The notes beneath the pieces are model-generated. The model was not told the DNA's origin. It ran no database searches and was given only the letters and a program-made list of their open reading frames with translations. This document shows, one piece after another, positions 1 through 8,959 of a DNA stretch of 64,000 nt; positions within the stretch are counted from its first letter, which is position 1, and every line of letters starts with the position of its first letter. The DNA comes from Dehalococcoidia bacterium UBA6627. Lineage in GTDB: Bacteria; Chloroflexota; Dehalococcoidia; UBA2979. The translations under genes were made by a program, and so were the position numbers. Where the stretch lies: assembly GCA_002455955.1 (NCBI GenBank), contig DKLZ01000016.1, positions 4,226 to 68,225 of the forward strand, in the 5' to 3' direction.

Positions 1-360
1 GTGGAGTTGAGTGATGGTTTTGGTCCGGCGGTCGTGTTTGATTGCGCCGGATTCAATGACACCTTGAATCAAGCATTCGAAGCGACCCGACGAGCTGGTC
101 AGGTCATGCTGGTTGCGGTGCCTTGGGAACCGTTACCGATCGATCCTGTTGACTGGATGGCACGTGAAGTAGACTTTCGCACGAGTTTCGCCAGTGAACC
201 TGAAGACTGGCGAATATCTCTCCAACTTTTGTCCTCCGGTCGAATTTCGGCATCGGCCCTGATGTCGGAAGCAAGTGTTATCAGCCTTGAGGAGATCCAG
301 CAGGCATTTGAGGGATTGATGAAGCCTTCATCACAACTTCAGATGGTCATCAATTTCTGA
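1..360 (+). CDS. Zinc-type alcohol dehydrogenase family, C-terminal part (5' truncated)
   Basis: The frame is open from the first base, so the gene begins before the window; only about 119 C-terminal residues are present. They resemble the end of the nucleotide-binding domain and the C-terminal return to the catalytic domain of medium-chain dehydrogenases. A VVFDCAGF strand comes first, then a GGxx-like step (RRAGQVMLVAVP), then the segment with SEASVISLEEIQQAFE that packs near the active site in threonine dehydrogenase-like enzymes. Zinc ligands and the Rossmann glycine motif are outside the window, so the substrate cannot be judged. It converges with the amidohydrolase on the other strand across a 38-bp gap. 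Confidence 0.7.
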   Translation: MELSDGFGPAVVFDCAGFNDTLNQAFEATRRAGQVMLVAVPWEPLPIDPVDWMAREVDFRTSFASEPEDWRISLQLLSSGRISASALMSEASVISLEEIQQAFEGLMKPSSQLQMVINF

Positions 361-398
361 ATTGGTCGAGTCAAGAAAGCTTCTATTTTCACTCGCGG

Positions 399-1574
399 TT
401 ATTTTACTTCGCTGACTAGCTCGCCGTTCAAGATGACGATACGCACATGTTGCAAGGATTTGAGATCTTGCGTCGGGTCACCTTCTACGATGAGTAGGTC
501 GGCTCGCTGGCCAGGTTCGATTGTTCCTCGGTCTGGAAGGTCGAGAAGTTTTGCTGAAAGGCTTGTAGCTAGCTTCATCGTCTCCACTGGACTGAGTTCC
601 GCTAAGTCACTTATTACGATGAGAGCCTGTGCCAAATTCTCATGAGGAGTATCCGGGATTCCACAATCAGTGCTCATCAGTACATCGCATCTGGCATCGA
701 AGAACGACTTCATTAGTGTTTTACGCATATGCCAGCGTGCTTCGTTGCGTTCTTTTGCGAATGCACCGTTGATCGTAGGTGATACGGCGATCCCGCTACG
801 CGCGATTGCAAGTATCACTTCGTCATCTTTTACAGGACCATCGGGTGTTTGGAATGAACAGTGCTCGATCATGTCAACGTTGGCATCAACCACGGATTTA
901 ATGCCCTCGATGCCATGAGCGTGTGCCGTGACCTTCAATTCGAGTCGGTGTGCTTCGGCGACGATCGCTCGCAGTTCCTCTACGGAGTATTGTGCAGCGA
1001 ACACATTTGTTCCTGGTGTCATATTGCCACCAGTCGCCATTACCTTGATCCAGTCAACACCGGCTTTTTTTCGTTCCCGAACTGCAAGTTGGACGCCTTC
1101 TAAGCCATCAGTTTCACCACCCAAGAACCAGCAGTGCCCACCTGTCGGGGTAATCGGGGCCCCTGCGACGAGCAGGTTCGGTCCAGATACAAGACGGGCA
1201 CGAATCGCCTCACGTAATGCGACGGCCAACTTCGTGGGAGCTCCAAGATCACGTACTGTGGTAATGCCAGAAACAAGCATTTGGTTTGCGGAGCCGGCCA
1301 TTCTCAGCAGAAGCGTTTCATATGTTTCTGAATCGTAGACTTCACGCCAGTCCGTATGAGCGTTGAAGCATAGATGAGCGTGTGCCTCGATTAATCCAGG
1401 AATTATCGTGCAGCCACTTACATCCAGAATCCGTGATTCTGGTGAGGCGGTCCCAGCGAGAGTGACACCAACATCTGAGATTGCCGTAAAGACGCTTCCT
1501 TCTCTAGAGGTGTCTGCGATCCCATCCCACAGGCGACCGCCTCGCAGCTCCAAGGGTTGTAATATCGCTTTCAT
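399..1574 (-). CDS. Metal-dependent amidohydrolase (imidazolonepropionase-like)
   Basis: A 391-residue TIM-barrel hydrolase of the amidohydrolase superfamily. Visible motifs in order are the HxH metal site (HAHLCF, about residue 65), the lysine that is usually carboxylated (DWIKVMATGG), two further metal histidines (VTAHAHG and DMIEHC) and the catalytic aspartate (STDCG). A C-terminal beta-sandwich segment follows (GTIEPGQRADLLIVEGDP), typical of imidazolonepropionase-like and prolidase-like members. Length is normal. The ATG at 1574 is preceded by AGGA at good spacing. The substrate is probably a cyclic amide or peptide-like compound, but neighbours do not say which. No signal peptide, so cytoplasmic. 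Confidence 0.85.
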   Translation of the reverse strand: MKAILQPLELRGGRLWDGIADTSREGSVFTAISDVGVTLAGTASPESRILDVSGCTIIPGLIEAHAHLCFNAHTDWREVYDSETYETLLLRMAGSANQMLVSGITTVRDLGAPTKLAVALREAIRARLVSGPNLLVAGAPITPTGGHCWFLGGETDGLEGVQLAVRERKKAGVDWIKVMATGGNMTPGTNVFAAQYSVEELRAIVAEAHRLELKVTAHAHGIEGIKSVVDANVDMIEHCSFQTPDGPVKDDEVILAIARSGIAVSPTINGAFAKERNEARWHMRKTLMKSFFDARCDVLMSTDCGIPDTPHENLAQALIVISDLAELSPVETMKLATSLSAKLLDLPDRGTIEPGQRADLLIVEGDPTQDLKSLQHVRIVILNGELVSEVK

Positions 1575-1749
1575 CGTGGCGTTCCTGCCCTAGATAGTTC
1601 TTCTTCGAATGGCTGAGCGGATCTTTCCTAATCTATGAACCACCTTATAAATATCTGACGTTCACCCTGTTTTGTTTCGGCATCAATCGCGAAGTCTGTT
1701 TCTGTTCCCGAGAATTTCACTGGAGGTCATAGTCAAAATGCAATTGGTA

Positions 1750-3138
1750 CTACGAGATCTCTAACTCCGCTTCGAGTCCAACGATCGCTTGGCTTATGCC
1801 TTCGACGAGCGAGTCGACTTCTTCTCGGTTAATCACCAGTGGGGGAGCAAGCTGAATTGATGCACCAGCACGAGAGAGAATGCCTGCTTCGAGCAATAGT
1901 CGGGTTACACGTGAACCGAGCTCGTCTTCCTCAGTAAATTCCTCACCTGTGTCAGGGTTTCGTTTGAGTGTGATGGAGCGCATCAGGCCGATACCGCTCG
2001 TCTCGGCAACGATCTGGTGTTTCGACTTCAGTGCTTCGAGTTGTGTTCCTAGGTATTCACCGGTTGCGGAACTGTTTTCCGGTAACCGTTCACGCTCGAG
2101 AATATCGATATTTGCGAGGGCGACTGCGCAACTTACCGGGTGAGCTCCCCACGTCGAACCTCCGACAAACGCATGCTTTTTTTCACCAACAAACGCTTCG
2201 GCAACCTTATCCGAAACGCCGACTGCCGCTATTGGTGCATAACCAGAAGAGATTTGTTTTGCCATCGTTAGCAAGTCAGGTTCGATTCCAAAGTGCTCCG
2301 ACGCGAACCACCGCCCCGTGCGTCCAAATCCGTTGATTACCTCGTCATGGATTAGCAGGATTCCGTGCTCCTCAGTCACTTTTCTCAAATGTTCCCAGTA
2401 AGCTTTCGATGGCACTCGGTTGCCGTTCGAGGTTGAGATTGGTTCCGCGATCAGCGCGGCGATTGTTTCAGGTCGTTCGAACTTAATTCGTTCCTCGATG
2501 TATTGCGCCCAGAACATGTCATCCAGCCCTGTTTTCTCGTTTGTTAACGAACCGAAGCCGTTTGTGTTAGGAACCTGTACGACCCCGGGCATTAGAGGTT
2601 CAAAAGGAGCACGATTAAGGCCATCTGAGCCGTTTAACGCCATCGCCCCAAGTGTTGTGCCGTGATAGGAACCAATCCGAGATATCACCTTGTAACGCTT
2701 CGTGTCGCCACGATTGTAGTGGTACTGCTTCGCCATTCGTACAGCTGTTTCGACCGCCTCGGAACCTGAGTTAATGAAGAAAAACTTGTTGACAGTGGAG
2801 GGTGTCAAGCTTGCGAGCTTCGCAGCTAAATCAACCGCGGGTGGGGTAGCGTATGCGAATGGGTTCGCGAACGAGAGTTTGCTCATCTGCTCAGCAGCAA
2901 TGTCTGCTAGTATCTGACGTCCGTGTCCGGCGGCTACCACCCACAAGCCGGACATTGCGTCGATATAACGTCTACCGTGGATGTCATCGAGGTAGATGCC
3001 GTCGCCTCGCTCGATCACGAGGAAGCCATCGTCCTTGATCAGGTCGTTGTACTGAGCAGTATGTAGCCAGAGGTGTTCTAACCCGCGCTCGATAAGGTTT
3101 TTAGTCGACGCAGATTCTTTCTTAACTGTACTTGCCAT
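1750..3138 (-). CDS. Class III pyridoxal-phosphate aminotransferase
   Basis: An omega-amino acid/amine:pyruvate-type transaminase of about 462 residues. Fold type I features are visible: the SGSEAVETAVRMAK helix, YHGTTLGAMALNG, the cofactor aspartate in LIHDEVINGFGRTGRWF, the Schiff-base lysine in TMAKQISSGYAP, and GGSTWGAHPVSCA. The frame is open to a GTG at 3177, but I prefer the ATG at 3138 because a GGAGAG site precedes it at normal spacing. Class III enzymes act on amines, beta-alanine, GABA or similar compounds; the actual donor is not predictable here. Neighbouring dehydrogenase and aldo/keto reductase genes would suit amine or amino-alcohol catabolism (inference). Confidence 0.88.
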   Translation of the reverse strand: MASTVKKESASTKNLIERGLEHLWLHTAQYNDLIKDDGFLVIERGDGIYLDDIHGRRYIDAMSGLWVVAAGHGRQILADIAAEQMSKLSFANPFAYATPPAVDLAAKLASLTPSTVNKFFFINSGSEAVETAVRMAKQYHYNRGDTKRYKVISRIGSYHGTTLGAMALNGSDGLNRAPFEPLMPGVVQVPNTNGFGSLTNEKTGLDDMFWAQYIEERIKFERPETIAALIAEPISTSNGNRVPSKAYWEHLRKVTEEHGILLIHDEVINGFGRTGRWFASEHFGIEPDLLTMAKQISSGYAPIAAVGVSDKVAEAFVGEKKHAFVGGSTWGAHPVSCAVALANIDILERERLPENSSATGEYLGTQLEALKSKHQIVAETSGIGLMRSITLKRNPDTGEEFTEEDELGSRVTRLLLEAGILSRAGASIQLAPPLVINREEVDSLVEGISQAIVGLEAELEIS

Positions 3139-3352
3139 CTCGAGGTCTCTCCGTCCGTCTTGTAGTAGCGATGCCACACCGAAGAAATGATGTCCAGAGT
3201 CTAAGTTTACGGAGAAAATTTACAGTTTCTCCCCGAGATATCTCAGGTACGGTCTTTTTCTATAAGAAGTGCTTTGTTATGCCGAAAGTGAAACGCTTCG
3301 AATAACCATCCTCAAGCACCTCTTATCCTTGCAAGATGGATACTACTGGTTA

Positions 3353-4345
3353 CTAAATAGCCTGTTCTGTTCCAACGTATGTTGGCACATTCTCTTCCTC
3401 AAATATCTTGTCGATTTCGTCACGAATTTCGTCCGTCAACCGCCAGTCGGCTGCGGCCACGTTCTCTTGCAACTCACGTTCATTCCGCATTCCAACCAAT
3501 GCGACCGAAACTGCTGGGTTGTCGAGGACCCATGCGATTGCTAACTGCGGGAGTGATTTCTCGTATCTAGCCGCTATACCCTTCAGGCGTTCCCCAACGT
3601 TAAGTTCTTTCGTGAAGTGCTCGTCAGTAAACAGTGGTAGGCCGAACGCTTTCCCACTACTCCGCCAATCCCAATCGACAAATGTTGTTTCCGATGTGAA
3701 TGCGCCTGATAGTAGACCGAAGCCAAGAGAGCCGTACGCCATGAAACCGGTGTTCGACTCGAGGCAGTAGGGAAGTACTTCACTTTCCATTCGTCGGTCG
3801 AACATGTGGTAGCCGACTTGGTTGGCAGCGAGACGCCCGACCTCCTCGCACTCCTTCATCATGTCAACCGTGAAGTTTGAAACACCATAATGCCGGATTT
3901 TCCCATCGGCTTTCAATTTTTCGAGCGCCAGCATTGTCTCTTCAAACGGAGTTTCGTGATCAGGCCAATGAATCAGCATGAGGTCGATTACTTCGGTGTT
4001 CAGGCGCTTAAGGCATCCCTCGGTGTGTTCAATGATGTGGTCATGCTTCGAGTTGCGACCGACTACCTTTGGTTCGTCGTCGTATTCAAACCCCACTTTC
4101 GTTACAAGAGTGATGTCCTTGCGACGGTTGCCCAGGGCCTTCGCTAGGAGTTCTTCGGAGTGGTTCGGACCGTAAACTTCCGCAGTGTCGAAAAGAGTGA
4201 TTCCGGCATCGATTGCTTGGTTCACTGCCTGAGCAGCTTCGTTGACATCAATCTCACCGTAGGTGGTAGTACTCATTTCCCAGGTTCCAAACCCCACGGT
4301 GGAACACACTAGGTCCGTGTCACCAATTTGCCTTTGTTCCATCAT
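3353..4345 (-). CDS. Aldo/keto reductase
   Basis: A TIM-barrel NAD(P)H-dependent reductase of about 330 residues. The catalytic tetrad is visible: Asp and Tyr in DTAEVYGPNHSEELL, Lys in LVTKVGF and His in LMLIHWPD. The cofactor-binding end (VALVGMRNERELQENVAAADW) is typical of the YghZ/Tas-type AKR branch. The frame runs to 4375, but paired ATGs at 4345 and 4342 follow an AAAGGGA site and fit better. It lies between the aminotransferase and a zinc dehydrogenase on the same strand, with gaps above 150 bp, so joint transcription is possible but not shown. Substrate unknown. Confidence 0.87.
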   Translation of the reverse strand: MMEQRQIGDTDLVCSTVGFGTWEMSTTTYGEIDVNEAAQAVNQAIDAGITLFDTAEVYGPNHSEELLAKALGNRRKDITLVTKVGFEYDDEPKVVGRNSKHDHIIEHTEGCLKRLNTEVIDLMLIHWPDHETPFEETMLALEKLKADGKIRHYGVSNFTVDMMKECEEVGRLAANQVGYHMFDRRMESEVLPYCLESNTGFMAYGSLGFGLLSGAFTSETTFVDWDWRSSGKAFGLPLFTDEHFTKELNVGERLKGIAARYEKSLPQLAIAWVLDNPAVSVALVGMRNERELQENVAAADWRLTDEIRDEIDKIFEEENVPTYVGTEQAI

Positions 4346-4506
4346 TAATCCCTTTCGGCCCGTTACTGAATTCATGCTAACTATAACGTTTTGGATAGGC
4401 GTGCGAGCTGCTTCATCAAGCGTGATGAGTTCTCTCGTATTGAAGGTTGATTTGATAGCCAGCAGACGAGTGGACGGGCCATCAATTTCGTTGATTCATC
4501 GGACTC

Positions 4507-5562
4507 CTATGGCTCGATTGTGACCTTCAATGCACCGCTACTTTTGTCGCCTGCGAGGGCGATTCCTTGTTCCACCTGGTCTAACGACACTCGATGTGTG
4601 ATCAGTTGACCGAGAACGTCGCGATGTTCATCGAGTAACTGCGTCGCAATTTCGTAGTCATGTTGCATTCCGATGTAACCGTAGAAGATTGTTCCTGCGA
4701 CACGAAGCTGTCGCGACATAATCAACTGCGCAGGCATTGGGATGTCTGGGTCGAATACCCCTAGGATCAGTACACGTCCGCCGCGACGAGCGATCTGTCC
4801 GGCAAGTGCGGGTGTATGGGCTGTCCCCCCGACCGTTTCCATTACGAGATCTACTGGATGTGTCTCGGCCCAAGTTCTTAACTGAGCGGGACCATCGTCC
4901 TCAGAAGAAAAGATGTGCGTCGCGCCGAGCATTCTTGCTGCATCGGCTTGATGTTTATATCGCGCAGTGATTGCAATCTCGGTTGCCCCTGCCCTAGCAG
5001 CATAGAAGGCTGACATCAGTCCAATGGGCCCCGCACCAAGAACGACGATCCGTTCGCCTCGTGTTGGCCGTGCCGCATCTAGTTGAGCAGCAACTCGATG
5101 GCCATGGATCGCGACCGCGAGTGGTTCGGCCAGCGCTGCAACTGCGAAGTCGAGGTCATCTGCGACCTTGAAGAGATTTTCTGCTGGTACGGTCAGCGTT
5201 TCGCCGAATCCCCCTGGTACTGCGAGGCCATAAAGCTGTCCTTGTATTTGGCATAGTTCGATCCGCCCTCCGCGGCATTCTGGGCAAGTGCCGCAATGTT
5301 TGCGCGGTTCGAAGGCGACGTGGTCGTTTATCGTTAGATTCTTAACACCTGCTCCAAGCTCAGCAACCTCACCCGCAATCTCGTGACCAAGAACTCGACT
5401 CGCTTGCCAATGAGAACGATCACGGTACGCATGATGCAAGTCAGAACCACAGATCCCGCAAGCGCGCACGCGAAGCAGTACCTCTCCAGGGCCAGGTGGT
5501 TCGTCAGGGTAATCTTTGATCTCGAAATGCCCGGGTTCGTTTGCCGTCACGGCTCGTCTCAT
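4507..5562 (-). CDS. Zinc-dependent alcohol / threonine-dehydrogenase-like oxidoreductase
   Basis: A 351-residue medium-chain dehydrogenase. The catalytic zinc Cys is in ACGICGSDLH and the GHE ligand in LGHEIAGEV; the structural zinc cysteines are in CGTCPECRGGRIELC. The Rossmann motif is VVLGAGPIGLMSAFYAARAGA. The overall pattern is closest to threonine 3-dehydrogenase, sorbitol or butanediol dehydrogenases. The ATG at 5562 has a GGAGG site five bases upstream. It is divergent from the PaaI-like thioesterase, with about 270 bp of promoter space in which I see no clear structure beyond a GATTTAG direct repeat near 5690. Confidence 0.88.
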   Translation of the reverse strand: MRRAVTANEPGHFEIKDYPDEPPGPGEVLLRVRACGICGSDLHHAYRDRSHWQASRVLGHEIAGEVAELGAGVKNLTINDHVAFEPRKHCGTCPECRGGRIELCQIQGQLYGLAVPGGFGETLTVPAENLFKVADDLDFAVAALAEPLAVAIHGHRVAAQLDAARPTRGERIVVLGAGPIGLMSAFYAARAGATEIAITARYKHQADAARMLGATHIFSSEDDGPAQLRTWAETHPVDLVMETVGGTAHTPALAGQIARRGGRVLILGVFDPDIPMPAQLIMSRQLRVAGTIFYGYIGMQHDYEIATQLLDEHRDVLGQLITHRVSLDQVEQGIALAGDKSSGALKVTIEP

Positions 5563-5833
5563 GTCAAACCTCCACTCTGCATAGTCAGACTCAAAACGTT
5601 AACTGTTTGCATGCGTTCGTTATCAAATGTGCGCTGTAGAGCGTGAGGGTAGTGTTGTGAAACTTGTACTTGCTCTCGGATACGGCTGATTTAGTCATGA
5701 TTTAGATTAGTCCGAGGTCAAGTCTTATTCAGAAGAAGTGCACCAGAAATGATTGGGAATCAAGCATAATTCAGCTAGTGTCCTCAACACTAAATCCGTA
5801 TCGTCTCCGCATGCTAGACGTTAAGGAGCGAAA

Positions 5834-6250
5834 ATGCTCGATCTTTTCGATAGTTACCCAGCGTTACGAGAGATGCAAAAAGTGCCGCTCTTTGCTGATC
5901 TCGGGTTCGAGTTCACGGCGGCCGGTGATGGTTGGTCCGAAGTTACGCTCAACGTTAGGCCACGAACTCACAATCTTTATGGGATTGTTCATGGTGGAGT
6001 CTGGTTGATCATTGCCGATTCAGCGATGGGTGGAGCTCTGGCCACCTTAGTTGGGCAAGAGACGAAAGTGATCACGGGACAATCAGACTTTCGCTGGATT
6101 CGTCCACTCCGTGGCGATACGTTGCGAGCGAGAGGCTCTGTACTTCATCGAGGTCGCACACTTAGTCACTGTCTAGTTGAACTCTACGATCAAACTGAAA
6201 CGGTGGTTGGCCGAGGTACTGGGACCTACGTCCTTCTGGATCCTGAGTGA
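5834..6250 (+). CDS. PaaI-family hotdog-fold thioesterase
   Basis: A 138-residue single hotdog domain. The core is HNLYGIVHGGVWLIIADSAMGGALATL, where the HGG motif and the following helix form the substrate site in PaaI/YbgC-like acyl-CoA thioesterases. It then continues into VITGQSDFRWIRPLRGDTLRARG and a terminal strand pair. Such enzymes hydrolyse aryl- or acyl-CoA esters and usually protect CoA pools during aromatic or fatty acid catabolism. The ATG follows AAGGAG at ideal spacing. It sits just upstream of two family III CoA-transferases, consistent with a CoA-ester pathway (inference). Confidence 0.83.
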   Translation: MLDLFDSYPALREMQKVPLFADLGFEFTAAGDGWSEVTLNVRPRTHNLYGIVHGGVWLIIADSAMGGALATLVGQETKVITGQSDFRWIRPLRGDTLRARGSVLHRGRTLSHCLVELYDQTETVVGRGTGTYVLLDPE

Positions 6251-6368
6251 CGGGTCTGAGTGGCGGTGAGTGTTGAAAGTTCGTCGAGAATGCAGCTTAG
6301 CGGTATGGTCGATTCATCGGGGTCACCTGGCTAATTCTTATCGTTGATCCTGCTTGGTGAAGCACGAC

Positions 6369-7634
6369 ATGGTGGTGCAAATGAGCTCCCGACAGCAGAG
6401 TACCGTGTCACAGCCTGACTTAACTATGGATGGTTTAGTACAGCCGTTTGAAGGCATACGTGTAATTGAAATTGGTGGATCTATTGCAGCGGCTGGAGCT
6501 AGTAAAATCCTTTCAGATTTCGGTGCCGATGTGATCAAGATTGAGCCTCCGGATGGCGGAGAAGCACGCCGGCTGCCACCGTTTCCTGGGGATGTGCCAC
6601 ATTTGGATCGAGGTGGATACCATCTCGCTTTAGATACGGGAAAACGCTCGATTGTTCTAGAGATCGATATGCCCTCTGGTGTTCAATTACTTCTGGATCT
6701 GGCGCGTGGTTCCGATGTCGTGATTATTCATCTTCCACCAAAGCAAGCTCGAATGGTGCTAGCAGTCCTTGACCGATTTGGTGATGATGGACCTTCGACC
6801 GTGACAATGACGCCACACGGTTTAGAAGGCCCATACGCTGATCACGAAGAAGACGATATTTCAATCTTTGCGCGTACCAATCGGATGCTACGCCACTCCT
6901 ACACCGGTGAGGAACCACTGCGTTATGCACCGTATGTTCCCACCTTGCAATGGGCTTCGACGGCTACCTCGGCGACTATGGCTGCGATTTGGGGCCGCCG
7001 TCACGATGGTATACGTCGCTCTATCGAGGTTGTAGCGACTGAGGCTCTAAGCGGGAACGTTGATTCCTGGTATATCCCTTGGGCGTTTACTGGTTCAAAT
7101 CAGGTACGGAGTTTGGGTAATCAAGTCGCTTACTCGGAAGGATATTTTCCTTGTAGTGACGGGTATCTCTTTCTTTCAGTCACTGTCCCACAATTTCTCA
7201 AGAGATTATGCGAGGCGATCGGATTTCCCGAGCTAGCTGAAGATCCTCGAATTCACGATCCGTTACAACAAGAGGAACATTATGGGGAATTCAGGGATGC
7301 CGTGAACACATATCTCTCCGTTCGCACTCGTTACGAAGCTTTTCATGAGCTGCAGTCGAAAGGAGTACTTTGCGCACCCTTGATCGATGTTTCTGAGGCG
7401 ATGACAGATCCTCAGGCGGTTGCTCGTCAAACGTACGTTGAGGTTGAGCAGAACGCTGGTGTTGGTGTGACCACGATCGCTGGTCCACCATTTCGGATAC
7501 GTGGTCAATCCGAGAATCCTTGGCAGATAAAACCCGCGCCTCTGTTTGGTGAACATACAGCTGAATTGTTAACAGAAATTGGCTACAGCTCTGAGGAGCA
7601 ACTCGCGTTGTTTCGCGCTGGAGTCACGTCATGA
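6369..7634 (+). CDS. Family III CoA-transferase (CaiB/BaiF type), first of a pair
   Basis: About 421 residues with the interlocked family III architecture. The N-terminal signature GIRVIEIGGSIAAAGASKILSDFGADVIKIEPPDGGEAR and the LDTGKRSIVLEI block are both clear. The C-terminal part has CAPLIDVSEAMTDPQAVARQTYVEVE and FGEHTAELLTEIGYS. The region usually holding the catalytic acidic residue reads EVVATEAL, with Glu where formyl-CoA transferase has Asp; this needs an alignment. The start is uncertain: the frame opens at a TTG at 6354, and ATG 6369 is my choice. It overlaps the next CoA-transferase by four bases, so the two are translationally coupled and may form a heteromer. Confidence 0.85.
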   Translation: MVVQMSSRQQSTVSQPDLTMDGLVQPFEGIRVIEIGGSIAAAGASKILSDFGADVIKIEPPDGGEARRLPPFPGDVPHLDRGGYHLALDTGKRSIVLEIDMPSGVQLLLDLARGSDVVIIHLPPKQARMVLAVLDRFGDDGPSTVTMTPHGLEGPYADHEEDDISIFARTNRMLRHSYTGEEPLRYAPYVPTLQWASTATSATMAAIWGRRHDGIRRSIEVVATEALSGNVDSWYIPWAFTGSNQVRSLGNQVAYSEGYFPCSDGYLFLSVTVPQFLKRLCEAIGFPELAEDPRIHDPLQQEEHYGEFRDAVNTYLSVRTRYEAFHELQSKGVLCAPLIDVSEAMTDPQAVARQTYVEVEQNAGVGVTTIAGPPFRIRGQSENPWQIKPAPLFGEHTAELLTEIGYSSEEQLALFRAGVTS

Positions 7635-8905
7635 CATCCAAAATGCTTGAAGGAATCCGTGTCATAGACATGACCGAAGTATGGGCTGGTCCGATGGGGA
7701 ATTCGTTGCTTGCTGACTTGGGTGCGGACGTCATAAAGATTGAATCATTTCCTCGCCAGTCGTCGATCACGCGTACATCGCGCGGGGTTGCTTTAGATGG
7801 TGATGGTCCACCATGGGAGCGTAATTCCCTTCATCACATGGCGAATCGAAATAAGCGGAATCTTACGTTGAATATTCGAAGCGATGAGGGTGCAGAGGCA
7901 TTGCGTAAGCTCATTTCGATTGCGGATGTTCTCGTTGATGGATATTCAGCAGGTACGCTTCAGCGCATTGGTTTTGGCTGGGACGATGTGCACGAATTGA
8001 ATCCAAATCTCGTGATGCTTTCGATGCCTGGTTGGGGGGTCACCGGTCCATACCAGGGTTACGTCACACTTGGCTCGGGTCTTGATTCGACGTCGGGTCA
8101 TGCCATGTTGCGTGGATACCCCGGTCAGCCTGTGGAGGAAATTCCATCGATTCTTCACACTGACGCTACAGGGGCACTCGGTGTCGTCCAAGCTGTTCTC
8201 GCTGGGCTCTTTCAACGTGAGAAGAACGACAATGGGATGTTTATCGATATGTCACAGACTGAGGCTTTCGTGTGGCAGATGCCCGGAGCGACTGCGGAAT
8301 ACGACCTGAATGGCCGTGTTCCTCCGCGCTTAGGGAACGCCGATCCGCACGTGGTTCCCCACGGTTGTTATCGCGCAGGTGGTGGAGAAGCTAGTGAAGC
8401 CTCCCCAGAATCGAGTGAGCCTTCTTGGGTGGTGATCGCGGCACGAAACGATGCGCAATGGCATGGGATCGCTACAGCCTCGGGTAATCCTGAGTGGGCT
8501 GATATCGAGCACCCGTGGTCGACGGTAGTTGGGCGTCTCCGCGCGAGAGCTGATATCGATGCTGGACTTGCTGCTTACGCTGCGACTGGGACGGCTGAAG
8601 AAATCAGCGATGCGATCTCTACGGCTGGTGGGATTGCCGCCCCTGTCAAGCACGCTGTTTCTTTCCTCAGCGATCCGCAATTCGCAGAGCGAGGTTGGTT
8701 ACAGAGTGTAGAGCATGCCTATATGGGCCTGCAGTTGATGCCAGGATTCCTTTGGTCGATCTCACCAGACGAAGCCTCGGTGGAGATACCGTGTGGGCTA
8801 CTTGGCGAACGAAACCACGAGATCCTCGAAGAGATCGGGTATACGGATAAAGAGATTTCAGAACTCGAGGATTCTGGAGTGATCGGTAATGTCTATCCGA
8901 CTTAG
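7631..8905 (+). CDS. Family III CoA-transferase (CaiB/BaiF type), second of a pair
   Basis: A 424-residue paralogue of the preceding gene, starting inside its stop codon (ATGA). It has GIRVIDMTEVWAGPMGNSLLADLGADVIKIE, NRNKRNLTLNIRSDEGAEALRKL, the SMPGWGVTGPY loop and LGERNHEILEEIGYTDKEI. The region expected to carry the catalytic acid reads IDMSQTEAF. Paired CaiB-like subunits form heterodimers in some benzylsuccinate- or carnitine-type transferases; whether that holds here is inference from the coupling alone. The next gene, an FAD oxidase, starts 54 bases downstream and probably shares the transcript. Confidence 0.87.
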   Translation: MTSKMLEGIRVIDMTEVWAGPMGNSLLADLGADVIKIESFPRQSSITRTSRGVALDGDGPPWERNSLHHMANRNKRNLTLNIRSDEGAEALRKLISIADVLVDGYSAGTLQRIGFGWDDVHELNPNLVMLSMPGWGVTGPYQGYVTLGSGLDSTSGHAMLRGYPGQPVEEIPSILHTDATGALGVVQAVLAGLFQREKNDNGMFIDMSQTEAFVWQMPGATAEYDLNGRVPPRLGNADPHVVPHGCYRAGGGEASEASPESSEPSWVVIAARNDAQWHGIATASGNPEWADIEHPWSTVVGRLRARADIDAGLAAYAATGTAEEISDAISTAGGIAAPVKHAVSFLSDPQFAERGWLQSVEHAYMGLQLMPGFLWSISPDEASVEIPCGLLGERNHEILEEIGYTDKEISELEDSGVIGNVYPT

Positions 8906-8959
8906 TTGTTATCTCGTATCAAAGTTCCACTAGAATTGATTATCCTGGGAAGGCGAAAT

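Noticed and set aside
928..1338. 136-codon plus-strand frame
   Set aside because: Antisense shadow of the amidohydrolase gene, rich in Ser/Arg/Pro as expected for such shadows.
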